Below, in pieces: positions 6,075-12,384 of a stretch of DNA of 18,838 bases. This DNA is from Bacteroidales bacterium Bact_23. Its GTDB lineage: Bacteria > Bacteroidota > Bacteroidia > Bacteroidales > Lentimicrobiaceae. The stretch covers positions 1 through 18,838 of the forward strand of contig LUZO01000011.1 in the NCBI GenBank assembly GCA_001603685.1, given 5' to 3'. A program made the translations under genes and the position numbers. A model generated the notes under the pieces. That model did not search any database and was not told where the DNA came from. It worked only from the letters and a program-made list of their open reading frames with translations. How positions within the stretch are numbered: position 1 is the first letter of the stretch; each line of letters starts with the position of its first letter.

Positions 6075-8933
6075 TTACCACCCTTTTTTCTCAAACCTGT
6101 TGCAAATCGCCTGAAAGGGGCAATACGCACACTGCTCTTTAAATGGGGTTTGGGTAAACGGGATATCCGGATTCAGAATCTCTTCCACCAGCCTTTTAAC
6201 GCCATCCCGGAAAGCTTCCATAGCCTCAGTTGCCTCAATTTTGACGAATTTCAGCGGAAGAAAACCTTTTTGCAGATTCCGGAAACTGATGATGCCCGAA
6301 TCGGGGAGCCCGGTTGCAAAGCTCTCATGCTCGCTGAGCAGCAGGTAAAACATCAGCTGAAAGACTTTGTCATTTGTGGTTTTCTGCTGCAGAAACAATT
6401 CGCCGGGGTCGGTAACTTTAAGATCCCTTTCTTCGACTTTTCCTGTTTTATAGTCGATGATGCGGGTTCTGCCGTTCACCCGGTCAATGCGGTCGGCATA
6501 GCCCATCAATTTAACGGTACTGGGTGCGTTATCCGTGCCTGTAATCTCCAGGGTAGCGGATAGATCTGTTTCCAGCGCTATCAGATGGTCGCCTTTTTCG
6601 GGATTGTATCCGGCATCTGCTTCCTGATTCAGAAAACCCTCTATCCAGGTGTTGGCAACCTTGGAAATCAGCAGATTGTAACCCTTTTGCGTGTCGGTTC
6701 CCGGGAATTCTTTTTCAAACTCGACGGCGAGAGCGGCTTCCGTTTTTGCCTTCATCGCTTCGAAATCATGCTTCAGCGGGAAACTGTGGATAAACGGCCC
6801 GTAGAATTGCTGCAGCACACTGTGGACAACGGTTCCCAGAGTCCGGAAATCGATGTTTTCCGATACCTCTTCGGTTTCGTCAATCTTCAGGATATCAGCC
6901 AGGTAATATTTAAGACTGCAGCTTATGTAACGGGTCAGCGCGGTTGATGAGAAACCATTCTTCGCTTTCTCCCTCAGCTTGCTGAGTATGGCCTCATCCT
7001 TCCGTACTTCGATTGGCGCCGGTGTTCCGGAAAACATATTGAAAGCGGGACTGATTTCGCTGATCTGGTTTTGTTCGTTGTAAGCCGGCAGCTCGTGAAT
7101 GATCTGGTTGAGGAATCTGCTCTTTTCTCCGCCGCCCAGGCTTTCGGCTTCGGTATTGTAAATCAGCCAGGCGTTGGAGCAGCGCTGCAGCAGCCTATAG
7201 AAATGGTAGGCGTAAATTGCCTGATGCTCCTGATGCGTGGGCAGGCCGAACTCTTTCCGGATATCGAACGGAATGAAAGAGTTGTAACTCTTCCCGGAAG
7301 GAAGGGTGCCTTCGTTGGCCGAAAGCAGGATGATGTTTTCAAAATCCAGCGCACGGGTTTCAAGCATTCCCATTACCTGCACCCCCTGCAGCGGTTCGCC
7401 GTAAAATGCAACGGGGCTCGCCGCAGCCGCCTCTTTAAAAAACGCATGCAGGGTTTTCAGTTCGCCGATGTAACCCGATTTCCGGGTAAAGTCGTGCAGT
7501 CTGTTGAGAATCAAAGAAATGCTGTAAAGGATTTCATTCTCAGCTTTGTTAAGCCCGGGCGCGGCATCGCCGGCCTTTGCGGTGCCGCTTTTCAGAGCGG
7601 TGACTATCTCAATCAGTTGGCCGGTAAACGAATGGGTGGATTCCGGCTTTTTCATGATGATCTGCAGCAACTGCATCAGCCGGCTTTCCTCATTTCCGGC
7701 TTTCAGCAGATCCTGCACTCCGATGAATGGGCGGTTGGCTTTGATGATGCCTCTGATGATTTCATCCAGCGCATCGCCGTCGGCAAAAAAGCGAAGATAG
7801 CCGTGCTGCAGAACGGCAAGCAGGTGACGGTGGTAAAACAGCAACCCGCCCGCTTCTCTGCCTTCGGTGGCATTCACATGCATTTCGAAAATGCTGTCGA
7901 ACAGGTTATAAACCGGAGATTGCTGCATCGGGAATCCCATGGTTACATTGAACTCCCTGATTTCCGGCGGGATGGCATTCAGCAGGGGAAGCAGCAGCGA
8001 TTCATCGGCCAGTACGATGGCTGTTTTGCTCAGTACCTCCTTTTCGCTCTCCTCCGCAAGCTTTTTCAGGATGGATCCGGCAAAATTCACCTGTCCGACC
8101 TTACGGGGTACACCAGCCATTACAATATTGCGCCCGGCGTTTCTGTAATAATCCGTCAGCTCCCCGAATCCGCCCAGTTTCTCTTCTGCTTTGTATTTTC
8201 TGAGAAACATTCCCGCTTCCTGATGCTCGTTGTTCATGTAATAGGCATCGGCATCCCAGAGAATGGTCGCTTTTTTTTCTTCGAGAAAGTGGTTGATGAT
8301 GACCTGTTGCGCAGGGGTAAGCGCGTTGAAGCCGGCGAAAATGATGTGATTCCATCCGGCTGTGCTGCAATACTGCTCCGGATTTTCAGCTATGGTACGG
8401 CATGCAAGTCCGTGGTAGGATGTTTTCTTTTGGAGCAGCCGTTTGGTATAGTGGCGGTAGTAATCGGCCAGGGAGTTGTAGAAATCGAGGTACCGCTTTT
8501 CGAAATCGGTCAGCTCGGAATGGTCAACATTCCAGTGCTCCAGGGCTCTGGCTTCGCTCAGGTAGCCGAATAGCCTGCCGGGATTTATGAGATACTGGTC
8601 GGCATCTTCAAAATCAGAGACCAGTCCGCCGGCCCAGCCGATAAAACTGTCGAATCCGGCGGCGCGTGAACCTTCCTTTTCCAGGTGGGCTTCATACAGG
8701 GCGATCATCAGTTCGAGCGGATCGGCCACCGTGAGTCCCGATAATCGGGAGATAAAATCCTCCATCGAAAATATGGCGGGCGCCCAGACGGGCACATCAC
8801 CTTGGGGAATGAGATGGCGCTTCAGAAAAAGGCCGGCGCGCCGGTTGGGAAGTACAACGCACAGATGGTTGCCCAAACCGGCATGATTATCAGTAATATG
8901 CTGCGCTAATTTCTCAAGAAATGATTGATCCAT
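6075..8933 (-). CDS. addB: AddB-like PD-(D/E)XK exonuclease subunit
   Basis: A 952-residue protein with the layout of the AddB/RexB subunit of the AddAB helicase-nuclease, which processes double-strand breaks for RecA-dependent repair. The N-terminal half is a degenerate superfamily-1 helicase scaffold. It has CVVLPNRRAGLFLKRHL (25-41) where a Walker A would be expected and shows no GKT/GKS signature. The helicase-like segment MGMLETRALDFENIILLSA lies at 521-539. The C-terminal nuclease has H704 (TVVH), GYADRID (811-817) and IIDYKTG with D827 and K829. Four cysteines match the AddB iron-sulfur pattern: C672 (SCSLKYY) and C935, C938, C944 near the C-terminus, bracketing the nuclease domain. 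It starts 14 bases after the nucleotidyltransferase gene on the same strand, so it is probably the last gene of the peptidoglycan-recycling operon. No addA is present in the window, which is unusual because the two are often adjacent. RecB-family nucleases of other types are the alternative, but domain order and cysteines favour AddB. Confidence 0.85.
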   Translation of the reverse strand: MDQSFLEKLAQHITDNHAGLGNHLCVVLPNRRAGLFLKRHLIPQGDVPVWAPAIFSMEDFISRLSGLTVADPLELMIALYEAHLEKEGSRAAGFDSFIGWAGGLVSDFEDADQYLINPGRLFGYLSEARALEHWNVDHSELTDFEKRYLDFYNSLADYYRHYTKRLLQKKTSYHGLACRTIAENPEQYCSTAGWNHIIFAGFNALTPAQQVIINHFLEEKKATILWDADAYYMNNEHQEAGMFLRKYKAEEKLGGFGELTDYYRNAGRNIVMAGVPRKVGQVNFAGSILKKLAEESEKEVLSKTAIVLADESLLLPLLNAIPPEIREFNVTMGFPMQQSPVYNLFDSIFEMHVNATEGREAGGLLFYHRHLLAVLQHGYLRFFADGDALDEIIRGIIKANRPFIGVQDLLKAGNEESRLMQLLQIIMKKPESTHSFTGQLIEIVTALKSGTAKAGDAAPGLNKAENEILYSISLILNRLHDFTRKSGYIGELKTLHAFFKEAAAASPVAFYGEPLQGVQVMGMLETRALDFENIILLSANEGTLPSGKSYNSFIPFDIRKEFGLPTHQEHQAIYAYHFYRLLQRCSNAWLIYNTEAESLGGGEKSRFLNQIIHELPAYNEQNQISEISPAFNMFSGTPAPIEVRKDEAILSKLREKAKNGFSSTALTRYISCSLKYYLADILKIDETEEVSENIDFRTLGTVVHSVLQQFYGPFIHSFPLKHDFEAMKAKTEAALAVEFEKEFPGTDTQKGYNLLISKVANTWIEGFLNQEADAGYNPEKGDHLIALETDLSATLEITGTDNAPSTVKLMGYADRIDRVNGRTRIIDYKTGKVEERDLKVTDPGELFLQQKTTNDKVFQLMFYLLLSEHESFATGLPDSGIISFRNLQKGFLPLKFVKIEATEAMEAFRDGVKRLVEEILNPDIPFTQTPFKEQCAYCPFQAICNRFEKKGW

Positions 8934-8947
8934 AATGACCTGCCTGC

Positions 8948-9682
8948 TTATTTGAACGAAATGAGTTCTGCTATTTTTCCGGCTTCTTCAAGGCTCTCCG
9001 GCTTCCCGGCATCGGCCCAGAGCGTACTCTCATCATAAAATCCTTTTATCCGTTCACTCCCTGCCAGCGAGAGGTAAGTGTCGATGATGGAGAATTTCCC
9101 TTCCTGTGTTGTCAGCCGGAATAATCCGGGGTTGATGATGTGTATTCCGCTGAAAGCCAACCTTGTAAATTTATTATTACGATTCGCCGGAAGGCGAAGC
9201 TCTCCGGTTTTGATGTTTTCCCAGCCGCACAACTGCATCTTCTCATCAAAAAGGAGGTAGCGGCTTGTTTTCCGGTTTCTCACCACCAGTGTGGCGATGC
9301 CTCCGTGCCGAAGGTGATAATCGTAGAGCGCCTTCAGGTCGAGGTTGCCCACGATGTCGGCGTTGTAAACCAGAAAGGGCCGGCCGTCGCTGAAAAACCA
9401 GGATGCCTTTTTCATACCGCCGCCGGTGTCGAGCAATTCGTCCGACTCATCGGAAATTGCGATTTCGCAGCCGAAATTCCGGTTCTCCTCTAGGTAGCTC
9501 ACAATCATCGGAGCGTGGTGATGTACATTGATGATAATCTGGTCGAAGCCGGCAGATTTCAGTTTAAGGATGGCGAACTGAAGCAGGGTGTAGGGGCCGG
9601 CCATGAGCAAAGCCTTGGGGCGGTGGTCTGTAAGCGGCCTGAGGCGGGTGCCGAGTCCGGCAGCCAGAATCATTGCTCTCAT
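8948..9682 (-). CDS. murU: MurU-like sugar-1-phosphate nucleotidyltransferase
   Basis: A 244-residue nucleotidyltransferase of the family that includes N-acetylmuramate-1-phosphate uridylyltransferase (MurU). It would transfer UMP from UTP to MurNAc-1-phosphate to give UDP-MurNAc, the salvage step that bypasses MurA/MurB. Visible motifs are the nucleotide-binding loop AAGLGTRLRPLT (7-18) with K23, DTGGGM (85-90) for base/sugar recognition as in MurU's ETGGG, the metal-binding aspartate in YNADI (D109), and a second candidate in WADAG (D224). The length fits stand-alone MurU and there is no C-terminal left-handed beta-helix, arguing against GlmU or GlgC. The start codon overlaps the upstream gene's stop as ATGA, so translation is probably coupled. 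An AmgK-like kinase three genes upstream in the same operon is the functional partner and strongly supports MurU over mannose- or glucose-1-phosphate enzymes, though those cannot be excluded by motif alone. Confidence 0.8.
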   Translation of the reverse strand: MRAMILAAGLGTRLRPLTDHRPKALLMAGPYTLLQFAILKLKSAGFDQIIINVHHHAPMIVSYLEENRNFGCEIAISDESDELLDTGGGMKKASWFFSDGRPFLVYNADIVGNLDLKALYDYHLRHGGIATLVVRNRKTSRYLLFDEKMQLCGWENIKTGELRLPANRNNKFTRLAFSGIHIINPGLFRLTTQEGKFSIIDTYLSLAGSERIKGFYDESTLWADAGKPESLEEAGKIAELISFK

Positions 9683-10059
9683 TCTGTTCCGGTATCTTCC
9701 AGTTTGAAATTCTTGTAATAGTTCCTGAGAATTACCTTTTTCAGTTCGCGGTAGATAATCAGCTCAGCGATTACCTGGGCATGGGTAAATTCGGGATGCG
9801 CCTCCCAGGCTTCCATAATATTCCGCTCAGGAATATCGATCTGATAAAGCAGCGCCATTAGCTTTTGTACATTTACCGTCAGCAGTTGCGAAACATGGGC
9901 ATCAAGCTGTGAAAACAGCTCCTCATATACCATATTCATACGCATGGGGAAGCTGATGTCCAGGCCGAACATGGCGAAATCCTTCCTGATTTGCTCCACG
10001 GTCATCCTGATGATCTCTGTTTCGGCCTTGTACGGCTCAATGTCGAATGGCTCCTTCAT
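9679..10059 (-). CDS. Conserved-looking helical protein of unknown function
   Basis: A 126-residue acidic-to-neutral protein without signal peptide or membrane segment, so probably cytoplasmic. The sequence reads as mostly alpha-helical, with an amphipathic stretch around 60-76 (LLTVNVQKLMALLYQID) and a helical C-terminal half rich in aromatic and charged residues (RELKKVILRNYYKNFK, 104-119). There are no cysteines and no catalytic motif that I recognise. Its stop codon overlaps the MurU start (ATGA), and it begins 18 bases after the 42-residue four-cysteine gene, so it is embedded in the recycling operon. That placement between kinase and uridylyltransferase suggests an accessory role for one of them or simple co-expression. 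I do not recognise the family. Confidence 0.75.
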   Translation of the reverse strand: MKEPFDIEPYKAETEIIRMTVEQIRKDFAMFGLDISFPMRMNMVYEELFSQLDAHVSQLLTVNVQKLMALLYQIDIPERNIMEAWEAHPEFTHAQVIAELIIYRELKKVILRNYYKNFKLEDTGTE

Positions 10060-10077
10060 CTGCTGCTTGTTTCTCTG

Positions 10078-10206
10078 TTACAGTTCTTTAGGCTTGCACA
10101 CCTGCTTTTTCTTTTCTACCAGGGCGCCGCATTTCTTGCACTTATATTTCGGGTCGTCGGTGTTTCGCTCTCCTTTCTGACCTTTTTCACACATGGTTTT
10201 TCCCAT
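10078..10206 (-). CDS. Small basic four-cysteine protein (possible zinc-binding)
   Basis: A 42-residue reading frame in the gap between the kinase and the 126-residue gene. It begins MGKTMCEKGQK and ends VCKPKEL before TAA. Four cysteines (C6, C23, C26, C37) give the spacing C-x16-C-x2-C-x10-C, with CKKCG at 23-27 resembling a zinc knuckle or rubredoxin-like knuckle. Twelve of the 42 residues are lysine, so it is strongly basic and could contact nucleic acid or acidic partners. Spacing supports expression: it starts 32 bases after the kinase stop and ends 18 bases before the next gene, on the same strand. An internal ATG (residue 5) could be the true start and would keep all four cysteines. 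Ordered cysteine spacing and operon position argue for a real gene; function is unknown. Confidence 0.7.
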   Translation of the reverse strand: MGKTMCEKGQKGERNTDDPKYKCKKCGALVEKKKQVCKPKEL

Positions 10207-10238
10207 AGCAACTGATCTTTTTACCGGATAAACAATTG

Positions 10239-11654
10239 TCAGCGGATCCAGTTTGCGCGTTGGGTGTGTTCGGCGGCAATATTCATTTTAAAGCGTTTGT
10301 TCAGATGGCTTGCAAGCAGTTCGGCACAGTAAACGGAACGGTGCTGGCCGCCGGTACAGCCGAAACTGATCATCAGGTGCTGAAAACCGCGTGAGAGGTA
10401 GTTCTCCACCGCCTGATCCACCAGCGTAAATACGCTTCCGATGAAAATACCCGTTTCGGGCTGCGCCGCGAGGTAGCTTATCACCGGTTCATCCAGCCCC
10501 GACAGCTTTTTGTACTCGTCGAGCCTTCCGGGATTTGGCAGGGCGCGGCAGTCGAACACAAAACCGCCGCCATTGCCCGACGGGTCTTCCGGAATTGATA
10601 CCCGGTATGAGAAACTGCTTACCCTCACTTTGAGCGTTGGCTTCGCATAGCTTCGCAGCTTTTCGCTGGAAATGAAACTCCTCAGCAGCTTTTCCAGGGC
10701 GGGCATCTCCACACCGGGATGGTGGTTGTTGAGCAGATGATCCAGATTGTCGAGCGCATAAGGAATGCTCTGCAGAAAGTGCTCCTTTTGCTGATAGAAT
10801 CCCCTGAAACCGTAAGCACCAAGCGCCTGAAGAATGCGTATCAGCACAAAGCCGTAATAATGCTGCAGAAACGATTCCCGCTCGATGGCCGTAAGCCTGG
10901 ATGCCTCACTGATATACAGTTCAAGCAGTTCATCCCTGAACGAATTGGGCAGATTTGCCTTGGCATCGAACAGCAGCGAGGCAATGTCGTACTGCAGCGG
11001 CCCCTGTCTGCCTCCCTGAAAATCAATGAAGTAAGGCCCTTCCGGAGTGATCATGACATTCCTCGACTGGAAATCGCGGTAAAGGAAAAAGCGGGCGTCG
11101 GCCTCCAGCAGGAAGTTGGTAAGCTGCTCGTAGTCATCTTCCAGTGCCTGCTCGTCAAATCCGATTCCTGAAAGCCTCACAAAGTAGTACTTGAAGTAGT
11201 TGAGGTCCCACATCATGCTCTGTCTGTCGAAGGCTTTGCGCGGATAACAGAGCGAATAGTCGAGCCCTTCGCCTCCCTTAATCTGAAATTGCGGCAGCCA
11301 TTTAACTACCTGGCGGTACAACTCCTTCACCCTTTCCGAAAGGCCCTCTTCCGTTAAAACATCGAAAAGGCTCTGGTCGCCGAGATCGGTTTGCAGGTAG
11401 GCTTCATCCGATTCATCGTTGAGTAAGATTCCGGGGACAGGCAGTCCTTTGGCCGAAAAATGGTTCGCAAAGGCGATAAAGGCGTGATTTTCACGCTTAT
11501 CGGCATTCCAGGTGCCAACCGCCGACCTGCTCGCTCCTCTGACGCGATAATAAACCCGGTCGGAGCCGGAGATGGGGAGCATGCCGGTACTCGTTGCCTC
11601 TTCGCCGCTCCACTGCCTGAAGAGCCTGTCAAATATGATTTTATGATCGTTCAT
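10239..11654 (-). CDS. amgK: AmgK-like amino-sugar kinase fused to RapZ C-terminal domain
   Basis: A 471-residue fusion. Residues about 1-330 are an APH-fold kinase like AmgK, which phosphorylates MurNAc or GlcNAc at the anomeric position. It shows the catalytic loop YRDFQSRNVM (D194, N199) and the metal-binding DFQGGRQGPLQYD (D211), which in this family replaces DFG. Residues about 342-471 are a RapZ C-terminal domain: VSSFSYRVSIP (345-355), FVFDCRALPNPG (365-376), LSGLDEPV (384-391), the hallmark FGCTGGQHRSVYCAELLA (431-448) and a final histidine-containing segment. The N-terminal P-loop kinase domain of true RapZ is absent, replaced by the APH domain. In E. coli the C-terminal domain binds glucosamine-6-phosphate and GlmY/GlmZ small RNAs. 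With MurU downstream, a MurNAc-to-UDP-MurNAc salvage role is the best reading. I chose the ATG at 11654; an upstream TTG at 11708 would lie inside the candidate -7 box, and an ATG at 11684 remains possible (481 residues). Confidence 0.85.
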   Translation of the reverse strand: MNDHKIIFDRLFRQWSGEEATSTGMLPISGSDRVYYRVRGASRSAVGTWNADKRENHAFIAFANHFSAKGLPVPGILLNDESDEAYLQTDLGDQSLFDVLTEEGLSERVKELYRQVVKWLPQFQIKGGEGLDYSLCYPRKAFDRQSMMWDLNYFKYYFVRLSGIGFDEQALEDDYEQLTNFLLEADARFFLYRDFQSRNVMITPEGPYFIDFQGGRQGPLQYDIASLLFDAKANLPNSFRDELLELYISEASRLTAIERESFLQHYYGFVLIRILQALGAYGFRGFYQQKEHFLQSIPYALDNLDHLLNNHHPGVEMPALEKLLRSFISSEKLRSYAKPTLKVRVSSFSYRVSIPEDPSGNGGGFVFDCRALPNPGRLDEYKKLSGLDEPVISYLAAQPETGIFIGSVFTLVDQAVENYLSRGFQHLMISFGCTGGQHRSVYCAELLASHLNKRFKMNIAAEHTQRANWIR

Positions 11655-11705
11655 GCGGATAGTTGATTGCTGCTGCCCGCGCATTCCTGAGGCAACAGGG
11701 TAGCG

Positions 11706-11738
11706 CAAATTTAGGAATTAAATCGGGCGGAAGAGAAA
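11706..11738 (-). promoter_or_regulatory. Candidate Bacteroidota promoter for the amgK-murU-addB operon
   Basis: On the minus strand TAAATTTG (11706-11713) matches the TAnnTTTG -7 consensus exactly, and TTTC (11735-11738) sits 21 bases upstream in the -33 position with one mismatch to TTTG. Transcription would start near 11700, giving a leader of about 46 bases to the ATG at 11654 or about 16 to the ATG at 11684, and excluding the longer TTG reading frame. Confidence 0.5.
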
Positions 11739-11777
11739 CTTTATTCGCCTTGTGCGCTTTTTAATCAGATTATTTTG

Positions 11778-11785
11778 TAGGTTTG
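11778..11785 (+). promoter_or_regulatory. Candidate -7 element for the rubrerythrin-like gene
   Basis: TAGGTTTG is an exact match to the Bacteroidota TAnnTTTG -7 element, 45 bases before the ATG at 11831. The -33 position is poor: only a T-rich stretch (11758-11762) lies at shorter than usual spacing. The leader is A/T-rich with no Shine-Dalgarno sequence, which is common in this phylum. It forms a divergent pair with the minus-strand operon promoter. Confidence 0.4.
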
Positions 11786-11830
11786 TAAGGAATTTTCGGG
11801 TATGCAAAAAACATCAATTTCAAAATAATT

Positions 11831-12328
11831 ATGGAAAACAACAAATCAATCGAGATCTTGAAAACTGCCATTCTTCTTGAGAAAAAAGGGAAGGCATTTT
11901 ATGAAAAAGTTGCCGAGCAGACACAAAGCGAAGAGGTGAGGAAAATCTTTAAATTGATGGCAGAAGAGGAGCAGACCCATGTTGAGTTCCTTTCGAAACA
12001 ATTTGCCAGCTATAGTAAGGACAAGACATTCCAGAAGCTGGAACTGAAAGCCGACGCCCAGGTGGTTGATATGATTCTCTCCGATAATATCCGCAAGCAG
12101 ATCAGCGCTGCCAGTTTCGAAGCTGCAGCCATTTCAGCTGCCATTGATATGGAGACAAAAGCCATTGAGGTATATTCGAAACAGGCTGCCGAGGCAACCG
12201 ATCCGAACGAGAAAGAGCTTTTTGCATGGCTCGCCGACTGGGAAAAAGGCCATCATAAGATTCTTCACGAGCTGAACGAACAACTGAAAGAGGATATCTG
12301 GTACGACAACCAGTTCTGGCCTTTCTGA
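11831..12328 (+). CDS. Rubrerythrin-like ferritin-fold diiron protein
   Basis: A 165-residue four-helix-bundle protein with two iron-binding half-sites. Helix 1 supplies E17 (LLEKKGKAFYE), helix 2 supplies E47-x-x-H50 (EEEQTH), helix 3 supplies E108 (DMETK) and helix 4 supplies E138-x-x-H141 (WEKGHH). This is the rubrerythrin diiron pattern. The C-terminal rubredoxin domain of classical rubrerythrin is missing: no cysteines are present, and the protein ends in an aromatic tail DIWYDNQFWPF. Such proteins are cytoplasmic and are usually linked to peroxide or oxygen detoxification, or iron handling, in anaerobes; without rubredoxin it would need a separate electron donor. It is monocistronic, with its own -7 element and a strong terminator. 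A ferritin-like storage function is less likely given the rubrerythrin-type ligands and length. Confidence 0.88.
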   Translation: MENNKSIEILKTAILLEKKGKAFYEKVAEQTQSEEVRKIFKLMAEEEQTHVEFLSKQFASYSKDKTFQKLELKADAQVVDMILSDNIRKQISAASFEAAAISAAIDMETKAIEVYSKQAAEATDPNEKELFAWLADWEKGHHKILHELNEQLKEDIWYDNQFWPF

Positions 12329-12355
12329 TTCATTCAGTCAACTGATTCCGTAAAG

Positions 12356-12384
12356 AGGTTGCCCCCGAAAGGCAGCCTTTTTTT
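12356..12384 (+). terminator. Intrinsic terminator of the rubrerythrin-like gene
   Basis: AGGTTGCC (12356-12363) pairs with GGCAGCCT (12371-12378), an 8-base stem with one G-T wobble and a 7-base loop (CCCGAAA). Seven Ts follow (12378-12384), then ATTTT. This is a textbook rho-independent terminator 27 bases after the stop codon. The T tract overlaps the stop codon of the convergent gene; on the minus strand the hairpin is followed only by CTTT, so it may serve that operon weakly. Confidence 0.85.

Noticed and set aside
7071..8573. A 500-codon open frame on the plus strand opposite addB
   Set aside because: It lies wholly inside addB on the other strand. Its translation shows no recognisable domain, and addB carries clear conserved motifs. 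Long antisense frames arise from the codon composition.
8948..9682. Assignment as glucose-1-phosphate or mannose-1-phosphate nucleotidyltransferase
   Set aside because: The motifs are shared, but the short length, the DTGGG motif and an AmgK-like kinase in the same operon make MurU the better reading. The others cannot be fully excluded.
10239..11654. Annotating the whole protein as the RNase adapter RapZ
   Set aside because: Only the C-terminal domain matches RapZ. The N-terminal P-loop kinase domain is absent and an APH-fold kinase replaces it, so the RapZ name alone would mislead.
11655..11708. N-terminal extension of the AmgK/RapZ fusion from a TTG at 11708
   Set aside because: The TTG overlaps the exact -7 promoter match on the same strand, and the extra residues do not look like part of the kinase fold. 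The ATG at 11654 is preferred.
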